Assembly: GCA_963849105.1 (NCBI GenBank)
Contig: CAWKGD010000005.1
Location: 124,001 to 188,000, forward strand
DNA: 64,000 nucleotides
Direction of reading: 5' to 3'
Source: CAVRXQ01 sp963849105
GTDB taxonomy: Bacteria; Actinomycetota; Acidimicrobiia; Acidimicrobiales; Bog-793
Part shown: in pieces, positions 7,674 to 16,038 of the stretch
Numbering within the stretch: position 1 is the stretch's first letter
Layout: every line of letters begins with the position of its first letter
Notes under the pieces: model-generated
Told to the model about the DNA's origin: nothing
Database searches by the model: none
The model's input: only the letters and a program-made list of their open reading frames with translations
Position numbers and translations under genes: made by a program

Positions 7674-9211
7674 TCGACCTCCTCGCGGAGCCAGCTGCCC
7701 GTCGACTCGACGATTGAGCGCGCTTGTCCGTCACGAAGCCGCGTTGTGATCGTCGCACCCGACTTCAGGCCGGCGACGCTTCGCAGGAGCGTCCCGTCCG
7801 GGGCGAATGTCAAGCTCCAGCCACGCTCGAGCTGGCGTGCTGGGTCATACGCGCGGAGAAGAAGGCGGCGACGGTGCATCTCGCGCTCGTCGTTTTGCAG
7901 CACACGCGAAGTCGCGGATCCGACGGTCGCGCGCGACTGGGCGAGGCCAGACGCGCCACGTACGATCGCGGACGCGACACCCCGGGCCAGTGCCACCCGG
8001 GCGCGGGCGTTCGCGTCGGCTTTCCAGTCGAGTTCGTGACGGACGATACGTGCGAGTGCGCTCGTCGAGGCCGTGAGCGCGTTCGTTGCCTCGGCGAGTT
8101 TGGCGGAAACGATCCGGGTGATCTCATACGCGCTCGTCGCGATCGCGCCGTAGTACTCCGCGACCCGGCCGACCACGGCCTCGCCGCACTTGGTCGGCGT
8201 GATGAGCGATTGGTTTGCGACCTCGTCCGCGACGGAATGGTCTCCCGTGTGACCAATCCCGGTCCAAACAGGGAACGGCGCCGTTGCAATCGCGCGCGCG
8301 ACTTCCTCCGAGTCGAACGCGGCGAGATCGCCACGCGATCCTCCGCCGCGCACGACGACTGCGAGATCGATCGTCGCGTCGCGTAGTCGATGCAACGCCG
8401 CTGCGACCTGGACCGGCGCCTCCGGTCCCTGGACGAGGCTCGGTTCGAGGACGACCGTGAAGGCGAAACCGCAGCGTTCGAGCTGACCGGTGAAGTCGTT
8501 GTGGCCCTCTGATCCGGGGCTCGTGACGAGTCCGATCCGCAAAGGGACAAGTGGGATCTCGAGCTTGCGGTTCGCTTCGAGGAGACCCTCGGCTTCAAGC
8601 GCCGCGAGAAGCTTGCGCCGCGCCGCGGCGATTCCACCGAGCAGCGACGCGATATCGATCTCTGTCAGGGTGAAGCGAATCTTGCTACCGCCCTCCCAAA
8701 TCGACACCCGGCCGCGGACGCGCACGACGCGACCGGGCTCGAGCGAAACCCGCGCCTCCGCAAGCTGCGCTCGGACACGCGGCCACTCACGCGCCCAGCA
8801 CGCCACCTCGAGTTGGGCGGCGGTCTTGCGTTCGGTGCCCTCGTCGGCGAGCTCGATGTAGTGGTGACCCTTGCTCTCCCGGATCGAGCGGATCTCGCCG
8901 ACGATCCAGATATCGTCGGCGAACTCGGCTAAGAGCACCTGACGCACCCGGCCGTAGAACTGGGCGATCGAAAGCGCCGGCGGGATTTCGCGCGCGTCGT
9001 CCTCCGATGAGGCTTCCTCGCCTGTGGCCACGCGCCGCGGTGTCGGGCGCTTCCGCGCGCGGCCATTGACCGCCTCGCGCCGCTCTTCGGCGCGCTTCGA
9101 CGCGGCAAGAGCTGCCTCGATCTTTTGCTTCAACAGCGCGCTCTCGTCGGGAATCGTGGTGATCGCCGAGAAATCAAGCTGCTCGCCTTGGTTCACACCC
9201 TCAGACATCAC
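7670..9211 (-). CDS. xseA: Exodeoxyribonuclease VII large subunit
   Basis: This 513-aa protein is the catalytic subunit of exonuclease VII. After a variable N-terminal extension of about 80 residues, rich in Lys, Arg and Glu, comes the OB-fold domain (ALSIAQFYGRVRQVL through the region with VVRVRGRVSIWEGGSKIRF), then the catalytic core with PLRIGLVTSPGSEGHNDF, DLAVVVRGGGSRGDLAAFD and PVWTGIGHTGDHSVADEVA, and a long helical arm that binds XseB. It is longer than the E. coli protein (about 456 aa) because of the N-terminal extension. The true start could be one of the two adjacent Met codons or further inside. Confidence 0.92.
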   Translation of the reverse strand: MMSEGVNQGEQLDFSAITTIPDESALLKQKIEAALAASKRAEERREAVNGRARKRPTPRRVATGEEASSEDDAREIPPALSIAQFYGRVRQVLLAEFADDIWIVGEIRSIRESKGHHYIELADEGTERKTAAQLEVACWAREWPRVRAQLAEARVSLEPGRVVRVRGRVSIWEGGSKIRFTLTEIDIASLLGGIAAARRKLLAALEAEGLLEANRKLEIPLVPLRIGLVTSPGSEGHNDFTGQLERCGFAFTVVLEPSLVQGPEAPVQVAAALHRLRDATIDLAVVVRGGGSRGDLAAFDSEEVARAIATAPFPVWTGIGHTGDHSVADEVANQSLITPTKCGEAVVGRVAEYYGAIATSAYEITRIVSAKLAEATNALTASTSALARIVRHELDWKADANARARVALARGVASAIVRGASGLAQSRATVGSATSRVLQNDEREMHRRRLLLRAYDPARQLERGWSLTFAPDGTLLRSVAGLKSGATITTRLRDGQARSIVESTGSWLREEVE

Positions 9212-9293
9212 AAATCGAGGCTACTTGCGCAGGTCGCGGACCTCGCGGAGCTCTGCGCCGCGTGTTCGGCTCTTCATGGGAGAATGGCTGCGT

Positions 9294-9629
9294 GGCGAGT
9301 CGGCCGGGTGGTCGCGGACGGGACTTTGTTCCGTTCGAGGAAGGTCGGGACTCCGCAGGGCAGGGTGCTGGCTAACGGCCAGTCGGGGCGACCCGAAGGA
9401 AAGTGCAACAGAAAGCAGACCGCCGATGGCCTTCGGGCACAGGCAAGGGTGAAATGGTGCGGTAAGAGCGCACCAGCGACCGGGGTGACTCGGTCGGCTC
9501 GGTAAACCCCACCCGGAGCAAGGCCAAGCGTGGGACGGGCTGCCCGCCCAAGGTCCCCAGGTAGGCCGCATAGATGGATGGCCACCCCCCGGGTTTCGGG
9601 GACAGAATCCCGCCTACAGGCCGACTCGC
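9294..9629 (+). ncRNA. rnpB: RNase P RNA (class A)
   Basis: This is the catalytic RNA that removes 5' leaders from pre-tRNAs. A perfect 11-bp terminal helix P1 forms between GCGAGTCGGCC (9294-9304) and GGCCGACTCGC (9619-9629). The conserved core blocks are readable in order: GAGGAAGGTCGGGACTCC, GGGCAGGGTGCTGGCTAACG, an ACAGAAA-type block (9408-9415), GGTAAACCCCACCCGGAGCA, AGATGGATGGCC and the 3' block GGGGACAGAATCCCGCCTACA. The order and spacing match actinobacterial A-type RNAs. Mature ends may extend by a few bases. Confidence 0.95.
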
Positions 9630-9637
9630 CGCACCGA

Positions 9638-9679
9638 CCTGCTCAGATGATCAGAAATGGCTTCTGAGCAGGATTTTAG
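9638..9679 (+). terminator. Intrinsic terminator of rnpB
   Basis: A 10-bp perfect inverted repeat (CCTGCTCAGA at 9638-9647 and TCTGAGCAGG at 9663-9672) with a 15-nt loop is followed by ATTTTAG. It begins 9 nt after the P1 helix of the RNase P RNA. Confidence 0.8.
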
Positions 9680-9780
9680 CTTGTCACTACATCGCAGTAG
9701 TTTGCAGCGTTTCGCGGTCTCTCGTGGCCAAATCGCGGCCAACTATCCAAGTGCGCGTCGGGGAGACAATGTGACGCTGC

Positions 9781-9811
9781 GGAGGGATGGCAGAGCGGGC
9801 CGCATAAACCC
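9781..9811 (+). pseudogene. tRNA-Ser-like 5' fragment
   Basis: GGAGGGATGGCAGAGCGG matches the acceptor strand and D-arm of actinobacterial tRNA-Ser genes, but the anticodon arm, variable arm and T-arm do not follow. It could be the remains of a tRNA attachment site or a chance match. Confidence is low because only about 20 nt agree. Confidence 0.3.
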
Positions 9812-9820
9812 TTGTTCGAG

Positions 9821-9836
9821 TAATTGAACCGAATTA
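9821..9836. repeat. Dispersed 16-bp palindrome, copy 1
   Basis: TAATTGAACCGAATTA. This AT-rich imperfect palindrome stands out in GC-rich DNA and recurs in intergenic positions up to 23.2 kb. Confidence 0.65.
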
Positions 9837-10070
9837 CTGCGGCTGCTCGATCGCGCGCCGACTACACGGTTGGGGCCTCAACGGCCACGAAATAAGGCCC
9901 TCGGGAGCGTCCCGTGGAGGGAACGACACCTATGGCCAAGAGACCTACCAGCGCGGCCGGTTCTCACCCTCAACCCCGGCTCTTCGGTGCGGGCTTACCC
10001 CCGAGGACCCGAGACAAACGCTACGCCGCGCTGGATCGGCCGAAAAGGAGATTGTCCAACCGGCCGCTAA

Positions 10071-10262
10071 TCAGCCTTCGCCGCCCAGCTCCTCGTCGTC
10101 ATCGTCCGGCGGCTTCGGCGTGCGAGGTGCCTCGATTATCGGCTTGTAGTCGTGCGGTGGCACGTTCGGATCGCTAACGCCGAACTGCGCAGGCTTGAAC
10201 GTAGGAGGCGGCGACTCGGATTCGACGGGTCGTCGCTTGAACAGACGCCGCAGGAACTTCAC
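10071..10262 (-). CDS. Small hypothetical protein
   Basis: This 63-aa product has a basic N-terminus (MKFLRRLFKRRP), a Pro-rich middle and an acidic end (PPDDDDEELGGEG). It has no transmembrane segment and no recognised domain. The contrast of basic and acidic ends looks like a real small protein of phage or plasmid type, but the evidence is only an open frame with plausible composition. Confidence 0.4.
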   Translation of the reverse strand: MKFLRRLFKRRPVESESPPPTFKPAQFGVSDPNVPPHDYKPIIEAPRTPKPPDDDDEELGGEG

Positions 10263-10349
10263 TCCGGCTCAGAGTAATAGGAACCAGGGGATGCCCCACT
10301 TGGCGCACCCAGCCATCACCGGGCCGTCGTCCGACGTAGCCTCCGACTC

Positions 10350-10748
10350 ATGGACCTGGATACTGCCTTCATCTGTCGGGGCATCAAGCGACTGCCCATG
10401 AACATGATCGACGCCACGGGCATCGGCTTTGACACGATTCAGCCAAATGACGGGCGGTTTCCTCACAGCACCGTCGTTCCCCTCTACATCCGTGTTTCCG
10501 GAGAGCCCGGCGACAATGTCGCCCACGTGGTTGTCCGCCTGACGAACGTTGAGGGCAACACGATCGCCGAATCCCTCAATGAGGTCGCTTTCCACGACGA
10601 ACCCAGTATCCCGAACGGTCTGCCGATCCTCGGTCACGAGGTCTTTGAACTGGGATTGACCTTCGGTAACCCTGGTGCTTACGCCTTGCGAGTTTCCCTC
10701 GCCGAAAGCCGAGAAATCGTGATTCCGATCTTCGCCAAGGCGCTCTGA
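10350..10748 (+). CDS. Hypothetical beta-rich protein
   Basis: This 132-aa protein has no signal peptide. Its alternating pattern (STVVPLYIRVSG, AHVVVRLTNVEGNTIAE, VFELGLTFGNPGAYALRVSL) suggests a beta-sandwich, similar in outline to small proteins found in mobile or defence islands (the DUF6941 type begins in a similar way), but the match is by impression only. It lies between the rnpB junction and an IS1595-type transposase and has lower GC than the core genes, consistent with acquired DNA. Confidence 0.55.
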   Translation: MDLDTAFICRGIKRLPMNMIDATGIGFDTIQPNDGRFPHSTVVPLYIRVSGEPGDNVAHVVVRLTNVEGNTIAESLNEVAFHDEPSIPNGLPILGHEVFELGLTFGNPGAYALRVSLAESREIVIPIFAKAL

Positions 10749-10856
10749 CTGGCGGTAATAGCCGCTCTGAATTGTTGCCTTCTCGGGCACCTAAATCACA
10801 CTCCTGTATTTTCCCATTTCAGGGGCACTGATACACCCATTTGCGACAATGGGACC

Positions 10857-11812
10857 ATGGAAATCAGCCTTCCGACCTTGGCAAACAGGATTCCTACCGA
10901 GGCCGCTGCCTACGAACTTCTTGAGGAAATCCGCTGGCACGGGAAGCCTGTTTGCCCCCATTGCGGAAGCACCGAAAGGCACTATTTCCTGAAGCCTCGC
11001 AACGGAATGGGGCGGGAAACTTCGACCGGCGGTTGACTCAGCGGCGTCTCTGGAAGTGCTCGCAATGCCGCAAGCAATTCAGCGTGCTTACGGGAACCGT
11101 CATGCACGGAAGCAAGATTCCCGTTCGCACTTGGCTGTTCGTCGCCTTTGAGTTTGCTAGCTCCAAGAACGGCGTTTCGGCTCGCGAGATCGAGCGGAAA
11201 TACAAGCTGCACACGGACACGGCGTGGACGCTTTGCCACCGCCTTCGCGAAGCAATGCGCCTTGGCCCCTACGGCGCGTTGCTCACTACCAATGTCGTCG
11301 TTGCCGACGAGACCTACATCGGTGGCAGCCCCAAGAATCGCCACGCCAACGATCCGCGTACACGCGGGCTGGGTCGCAATACTGGCAGGACTCTGGTTCT
11401 CTCGCTCATTGATGGTAAAGGAACCGCTGTTCGTTCCAAGATTCTTGAGCACGCGAGCATCGCTGAACTGGGCGCTGCCATCGCCGAGAACACTGACATG
11501 GCGACTACGGAGCTTCACTCCGACAAGTGGCCTCCCTACGAGGAAATCGGAAAGCTGATGGCTGCTCAGCACGCGGTCGACCACGGAGCTGGCGAGTACG
11601 TCACTGAAAAGTCGAGTGCGACCAACAAAGCAGAGAACTACTTTTCGCAATTGAAGAGGTCGCTTGACGGTACGCATCATCACGTCAGTCGCACCTACTT
11701 GCACCGCTACCTTGCGGAGTTCGACTACCGATTTTCCACGCGGGAGATGACCGATAGCGCACGCATGGAACGACTGATTGCACAATCCGCGGGACGGAGG
11801 TTGGTTGCCTAG
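10857..11812 (+). pseudogene. IS1595-family transposase, frameshifted
   Basis: The first frame (10857-11036) encodes the start of the family, including the zinc-ribbon half VCPHCGS, and ends at a TGA at 11034. The rest continues in the -1 frame from about 11033 (LTQRRLWKCSQCRKQFSV), giving the second zinc pair and the DDE-type ISXO2 domain: VVVADETYIGG, ELHSDKWPPY and a Glu-containing NKAENYFSQLKRS segment. The two frames join exactly where the family expects continuity, so one base has been lost or the gene uses -1 frameshifting. A slippery-looking GGGAAAC at 11014 is in the wrong phase. The intact part of 286 aa alone lacks half the zinc ribbon and is probably inactive. Confidence 0.8.
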
Positions 11813-12072
11813 TCGTCATCGTCTAGCCCCAAATCCCGCAGGTGTTTCTGCTCTATCGCTTTCCGCTCTATCGCTTCTAGCTCGATAGCACCCACGCGAA
11901 TATTTGGCAGCGGGTGCTTGCGGTGATCATCGAACCAAATTGAAATGCTCAGGACTACCGCGCCAAACAGGAACGCAATCCCGACAAAAAACAGGACCAG
12001 AGCTTGTGTGTGGGTCATGCCGATCATATGCGGCAGCGCGATTCCGGCGACAGCGCACCCATACGCCACCAT
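11809..12072 (-). CDS. Small membrane protein, possible passenger gene
   Basis: This 87-aa product has two predicted membrane helices (about 2-17 and 24-46, ALVLFFVGIAFLFGAVVLSIS) and a charged cytoplasmic tail rich in Glu, Lys and Asp. Its 3' end overlaps the convergent transposase gene by 4 bp, as if the two had been compacted in one element. There is no homology I recognise. Confidence 0.45.
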   Translation of the reverse strand: MVAYGCAVAGIALPHMIGMTHTQALVLFFVGIAFLFGAVVLSISIWFDDHRKHPLPNIRVGAIELEAIERKAIEQKHLRDLGLDDDD

Positions 12073-12118
12073 GTCGCCCCTGGCCGCCCGCTTATGGTGG
12101 GCTGTGATTGAGCGGAAC

Positions 12119-12338
12119 CTACGGAGCGTCGTCGTCCTTTTCGTCTGTCCCGTTCTGGTCCTCTTGCGGTGGGGAACTCACTAGCGCCTCGACAACATCC
12201 TCGAATGTTGTCCCCTCTGGGGCGACGATTCTCTCGTCCATCTCTTCGGGCGTCGGGTGCTTCTCGACCACGGTCCCGGTCCCATCTAGGCGCTTGCCCG
12301 TAGGGGTCTGGGGTTTCCGTCTCAGAGCCATACGCCTC
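12119..12338 (-). pseudogene. 3' part of a small membrane-protein gene split by IS3
   Basis: This segment encodes the C-terminal 72 residues or so of a protein that begins at 15178 on the same strand. Removing the IS3 element and one CTC target copy restores one uninterrupted frame of 102 aa that crosses the junction as FFWWNKRRMALRR. The part left here is hydrophilic (TPTGKRLDGTGTVVEKHPTP) and ends in acidic DEKDDDAP. An internal ATG at 12331 still has GAGG close before it, so a 70-aa remnant could be translated. Confidence 0.75.
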
Positions 12339-12411
12339 CAAAGTGAGCTTCCCCCGGTTTGACGGACACCTACCCTGAGGCGGGCGATGCCCTCCTCAGA
12401 AAGGAGTCCGG

Positions 12412-12702
12412 ATGCCACGTCCGCATCCACCGGAGTTCCGCAGTCGCGCCATCGAGCTCGCCCGTGAAGGAGCGAAGCCGATCGCGAAGATCGCCGAGGA
12501 TCTCGGGATCTCCGAGTCGTGCCTTCGCAACTGGCTCAACCAGGCCGACATCGACGAGGGCAAGCGTGAAGGGCTTTCGACCGAAGAGCGCAACGAGCTC
12601 TCCCGTCTCCGTCGTGAGAACCGCGTCTTGAAGATGGAAAAGGAGATCCTGGGAAAAGCCGCGGCCTTCTTCGCCAACGAGAGCAACTACCGCTCGCGCT
12701 GA
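12412..12702 (+). CDS. IS3-family transposase OrfA
   Basis: This 96-aa protein carries an N-terminal helix-turn-helix (RSRAIELAREGAKPIAKIAEDLGISESCLRNW in outline) and a leucine-zipper-like helix (LSRLRRENRVLKMEKEIL) used for multimerisation. It binds the IS ends and is normally fused to OrfB by -1 frameshifting. The stop TGA at 12700-12702 overlaps the open orfB frame, whose product resumes with LTFAFIEAEKANYPV. Confidence 0.92.
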   Translation: MPRPHPPEFRSRAIELAREGAKPIAKIAEDLGISESCLRNWLNQADIDEGKREGLSTEERNELSRLRRENRVLKMEKEILGKAAAFFANESNYRSR

Positions 12703-13304
12703 CCTTCGCCTTCATCGAGGCGGAGAAGGCGAACTACCCGGTGGTCGTCTTGTGTCGAACCCTCCAGGTGTCGACGTCGGGCTTTTATGACTGGCGGGCA
12801 CGTCTTGTGCACCCCTCTCGCCGTCAGATGACCGACGAGTTCTTGACCGAGCTCATCAAACAGATCCACGACGCCTCCCGGCGAACCTATGGCTCGCCGC
12901 GCGTCCATGCCGAGCTGCGATTAGGCGAGGGCATCCACGTCGGTGAAAAGCGCGTCGCCCGCTTGATGCGCACGGCCGGCATCGAGGGGATCTATCGCCG
13001 CCGACACAGAAAGGGAACGACGAGGCGCGATCCTCGTCACCAGTCACAAGATGACCTCGTCTGCCGACAGTTCAGCGTCGAGCGTCCCGATGCCCTCTGG
13101 GTGGGCGACGTCACCGAGCATCCGACGGTGGAGGGCAAGGTCTATCTGGCGACGGTGCTCGACGCGTACTCCAGACGAGTGATCGGCTGGTCGATCGCCG
13201 ATCATCTGCGCACCGAGCTCGTCGTCGACGCATTGCAGATGGCGATCTGGCGACGGAACGACCGGTCAGATCAGACGGTGATGCACACCGACCACGGATC
13301 CCAA
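12699..13304 (+). pseudogene. IS3 transposase OrfB, 5' part
   Basis: This part encodes the HTH_21-like region and the first two catalytic motifs of the rve (DDE) integrase domain: WVGDVTEHPTVEG (first Asp) and VMHTDHGSQ (second Asp). The frame is broken immediately after HTDHGSQ by the IS30 insertion at 13305. The missing part resumes at 14754 as YTSWAFGRRL. The transposase cannot be made intact. Confidence 0.9.
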
Positions 13305-14753
13305 GGTGAAATCAATTGGTCGTCGCAACACCTCGATGCGGAGGTGTGCGGATGGGACGACGACCAGGATGGGCTGAGGTTGCAACTGGGAGGCCGCCAA
13401 TGCGATCGCCCGGTCGCCCGTCTGTCGCCCGGCGAGAGGATCGCCAGCGCTTCTGGGCGGCGATCGCACGCGGACTGTCGAGCGAGGACGCCGCTTCGGA
13501 AGTCGGTGCGTCGCGGCCGGTCGGCACTCGTTGGTTTCGCGAGGGTGGCGGCATGCCCACGGTCACCCAGGCTCCGCTTTCGGGACGCTACCTGTCGTTC
13601 GCTGATCGGGAAGAGATCGCGATCTTGAACGCCCGCGCGCTCGGCGTCCGGCAGATTGCTCGACAGCTCGGCCGTTCACCGTCGACGATCTCGCGAGAAC
13701 TGCGCCGCAACGCCGCGACGCGCGGCGGCCACCTCGACTACCGGGCGACGAACGCACAGTGGCACGCCGACTTGCGCACCAGACGCCCGAAGCCGTCGAA
13801 GCTCGCAACGAACGCCGAGCTCCGTCGCTACGTCGAGGATCGCCTCGCCGGCGTGATCACGAAGCCGGACGGCAGTGGCCTGCCCGGCCCGGGCTTTCGT
13901 TGGATCGGACGGCGCCACGGACCGAGAAAGGACCGGCGCTGGGCGAGGTCATGGAGCCCGGAGCAGATCGCGAACCGGCTCCTAGTCGATTTCCCCGATG
14001 ATGGGACGATGCGGATCTCGCATGAGGCGATCTATCAGGCGCTCTACGTGCAAGGCCGCGGAGCGCTGCGGCGTGAGCTCTCCGCATGCCTTCGCACCGG
14101 ACGGGCGCTACGCGTCCCGAGGGAACGGACCCGCGGCCACGGCAAGAAGTTCGTTACCGACGAGATCATGATCAGCGAGCGACCCGCGGAAGCCGACGAT
14201 CGAGCTGTCCCCGGCCACTGGGAGGGCGACCTCATCTTGGGTCTCCGCAGTTCTGCGATCGGCACGCTCGTCGAGCGCACCACTCGCTTCACGATGCTCT
14301 TGCACTTGCCGCCGATGCAGGACCACGGCGTGCCGAGGAAGAAGAACGGCCCTCCGCTCGCCGGTCATGGGGCAGAGGCCGTGCGTGACGCGATCGCTGC
14401 TGCCATCACGACATTGCCCTCCGAGTTGCGTCGGTCCCTCACTTGGGACCAGGGCGCCGAGATGTCCCAGCACGCGAAGCTCACGATCGACACCGGCATC
14501 GATGTTTACTTTTGCGATCCGCAAAGTCCCTGGCAACGCGGGACCAACGAGAACACAAACGGTCTGCTGCGTCAGTACTTCCCGAAGGGGACCGACCTCT
14601 CCCGCCACAACGCCGAGGATCTCGCGGCGGTTGCTGCTGCACTGAATGGTCGACCGCGAAAGACGCTCGGTTGGAAGACCCCCGCTGAGGCGCTGAACAC
14701 GTTCCTATGCTCAGTTCAACAAGACAGCGTTGCGACGACTCCTTGAACCTGGG
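13305..14753 (+). mobile_element. IS30-family element inside IS3 orfB
   Basis: The element is 1,449 bp. The left end GGTGAAATCAATTGGTCGTC and the inverted right end (CCCAGGTTCAAGGAGTCGTC) share the IS30-type core TCAA...GTCGTCGCAAC. A 3-bp target duplication CAA lies at 13302-13304 and 14754-14756. Removing the element and one CAA restores the IS3 sequence HTDHGSQYTSWAFG, which proves both boundaries. Confidence 0.93.
13400..14746 (+). CDS. IS30-family transposase
   Basis: The intact frame of about 448 aa includes an N-terminal HTH that reads SVARREDRQRFWAAIARGLS, a second HTH typical of IS30 (LSFADREEIAILNA, IARQLGRSPSTISRELRRN) and a DDE domain with GHWEGDLILG (Asp), LTWDQGAEMSQH (Asp) and GTNENTNGLLRQYFPKGTDL (Glu). 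ATG 13400 is chosen because family members start with a sequence like MRSPGRPS; the frame is open back to 13316. The stop lies within the right inverted repeat. This is the only insertion sequence in the window that appears complete and potentially active. Confidence 0.9.
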   Translation: MRSPGRPSVARREDRQRFWAAIARGLSSEDAASEVGASRPVGTRWFREGGGMPTVTQAPLSGRYLSFADREEIAILNARALGVRQIARQLGRSPSTISRELRRNAATRGGHLDYRATNAQWHADLRTRRPKPSKLATNAELRRYVEDRLAGVITKPDGSGLPGPGFRWIGRRHGPRKDRRWARSWSPEQIANRLLVDFPDDGTMRISHEAIYQALYVQGRGALRRELSACLRTGRALRVPRERTRGHGKKFVTDEIMISERPAEADDRAVPGHWEGDLILGLRSSAIGTLVERTTRFTMLLHLPPMQDHGVPRKKNGPPLAGHGAEAVRDAIAAAITTLPSELRRSLTWDQGAEMSQHAKLTIDTGIDVYFCDPQSPWQRGTNENTNGLLRQYFPKGTDLSRHNAEDLAAVAAALNGRPRKTLGWKTPAEALNTFLCSVQQDSVATTP

Positions 14754-15041
14754 CAATACACGTCCTGGGCATTTGGAAGACGCCTTCGTTCGGCGGGCAT
14801 TCTCGGGTCGATGGGCACGATCGGCGACGCGTTCGACAACGCGATGGCGGAGAGCTTCTTCGGCACACTCCAGCTCGAGCTGCTCGACCGCCACACCTGG
14901 GCGACGCGCCGTGAGCTCGCGAATGCGATCTTCGAGTACATCGAGGCCTTCTACAACCCGCGCAGACGACACTCCTCGATCGGCGATCTCAGTCCCGTCG
15001 AATTCGAATCCCGCTACACCGACGCCGCAATCGCGGCATGA
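14754..15041 (+). pseudogene. IS3 transposase OrfB, 3' part
   Basis: This encodes the end of the rve domain, starting YTSWAFGRRLRSAGI and containing the catalytic Glu in DAFDNAMAESFFGTLQLEL and the C-terminal YNPRRRHSSIG motif. It is the continuation of the part ending at 13304. Confidence 0.9.
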
Positions 15042-15086
15042 TCACCACAGCCAACCTGTCCGGAGAAGCGGGGGAAGCTCAGTTTG

Positions 15087-15178
15087 CTCTTGTTCCACCA
15101 AAAGAAGCTGCCTCTGCGCACCTTGAATGCAACGCTCAATGCCACCAAAGCGATCACACAGAACACGAAAATGTTCAC
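15087..15178 (-). pseudogene. 5' part of the membrane-protein gene split by IS3
   Basis: A GTG at 15178 is preceded by GGGAGG (7-nt spacing). It starts a frame (NIFVFCVIALVALSVAFKVR, then GSFFWWNK) that forms one membrane helix and then runs into the IS3 end. With the 3' part at 12119-12338 it gives a 102-aa bitopic protein with a short periplasmic or cytoplasmic head and a long hydrophilic acidic tail. No family is recognised. Confidence 0.75.
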
Positions 15179-15184
15179 CTGTTT

Positions 15185-15495
15185 GCCTCCCGACGTGCGA
15201 AACGGCTCAGAAGAGGCATCGGGCCTGCACGTGGTGGCAACCTGCGCGGTCGCCCGCCCAAACAAGGCGTCGCTCCCAAGAGGGACGACTGTCAGTGTAC
15301 TGAGTCGGTAGTACAGCCCCGATCGTGATGGCCAGCGCAATCCATCATCAGAACTTTGCGTTTAGTCGAACTGATTTATCCGCGACGCCTCGCCGTCCTC
15401 AAGGCGCGTGTGGCGAGGTCAGTCTGGAGCCGCTTCGCGTCCCCGCTAAAACTGGACGAAGTAAGCCCGCCGCTTTCTACCTCATCGCGCGAGTG
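15185..15495. other. Intergenic region with a weak palindrome copy
   Basis: About 310 bp upstream of the split membrane-protein gene. It contains a degenerate palindrome copy (15363-15378, TAGTCGAACTGATTTA, 13 of 16 matches to the consensus). No gene was recognised. Confidence 0.4.
15363..15378. repeat. Dispersed palindrome, weak copy
   Basis: TAGTCGAACTGATTTA differs from TAATTGAACTGAATTA at three positions. Counted as degenerate. Confidence 0.35.
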
Positions 15496-15792
15496 CTATG
15501 GGTTCATCTCATCAAGAACGTCGAGGTTGTAAAACCGATTCTCACCCTTCACGAGCGGACCGATCTTGGCGATGCGCTCATGCGTTGCGTCACTTTCGGA
15601 GTGGCGCATCGCGTCTTCGTAGGAGTGGAAGCACAGGATCGTCGCGTACGTCCCTGGACGGTCCCGGTCGCGTACCACGATCGCCGAGGTTGGCTTTGGG
15701 ACATTGTCGGGAACCGGCACGCTCTTCGCGGCTTCGATCACTGCGTCGATGTCGTCCGACTCGTACTCGACGATCTGTATGTATTCGCCCAC
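15496..15792 (-). CDS. Small cytoplasmic protein, dimeric alpha/beta-barrel-like
   Basis: This 98-aa protein starts with GTG after a strong AGGAGGG site. Its pattern (YIQIVEYESDD, TSAIVVRDRDRPGTYATILCF, HSYEDAMRHSESDATHERI) resembles small ferredoxin-like proteins of the ABM/EthD type that bind hydrophobic ligands or act as monooxygenase-like enzymes. The repeated His and Glu in the second helix are suggestive, but no catalytic assignment is possible. Confidence 0.65.
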   Translation of the reverse strand: MGEYIQIVEYESDDIDAVIEAAKSVPVPDNVPKPTSAIVVRDRDRPGTYATILCFHSYEDAMRHSESDATHERIAKIGPLVKGENRFYNLDVLDEMNP

Positions 15793-16038
15793 TGTTCCCT
15801 CCTCTGGAAAGCACTGGTAACGAAGGCTTGCCTACGGCGTCCGTGAGTTCAATAACCCGTGGATCAGATACTTCTACACATCTAGCCAAGGGACCGAGAC
15901 ACGCCAGCCGGCTAATAGGACAGGATTATCCAGGGAACACTTTCGCTCCCGTTGGTCCCGTTCCGGTCCCACAGGAATGCGTGTTAACGCAATGAAGAGC
16001 AGATGACGAACGTCGAGGGACCACCGCTCGTTCGTTGA

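Larger units (their letters stand above)
9680..10070. other. Non-coding junction downstream of rnpB
   Basis: About 390 bp with no convincing gene. It contains a fragment like the 5' half of a tRNA-Ser (9784-9811) and the first copy of the dispersed palindrome (9821-9836). It marks the change from conserved chromosome to accessory DNA. No integrase gene is visible on either side. Confidence 0.5.
10822..12080 (+). mobile_element. Probable IS1595-family element (ends uncertain)
   Basis: The element contains an IS1595-type transposase and, in the opposite direction, a small membrane-protein gene whose stop overlaps the transposase stop. GGGGCACTGATAC at 10822 and, inverted, GGGGCGACATGG ending at 12080 are candidate terminal repeats, giving about 1.26 kb. 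They match only weakly and no target duplication is visible, so the boundaries are provisional. Confidence 0.4.
12339..15086 (+). mobile_element. IS3-family element interrupted by IS30
   Basis: The terminal inverted repeats are CAAAGTGAGCTTCCCCCG at 12339 and, inverted, CAAACTGAGCTTCCCCCG ending at 15086. They are flanked by a 3-bp direct repeat CTC (12336-12338 and 15087-15089). Without the IS30 insertion (1,449 bp plus its 3-bp duplication) the element is 1,296 bp, a normal IS3 size. It has orfA and orfB in the usual -1 arrangement. It sits inside a small membrane-protein gene, and both ends are confirmed because excision restores that reading frame. Confidence 0.9.

Noticed and set aside
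11014..11020. GGGAAAC slippery heptamer in the IS1595 transposase as a programmed frameshift site
   Set aside because: The heptamer is not in the phase needed for the upstream frame, so it would not shift ribosomes from the first frame to the second.
15325..15846. 173-codon plus-strand open frame
   Set aside because: Antisense to the GTG-started 98-aa gene, which has a strong AGGAGGG site and better composition.
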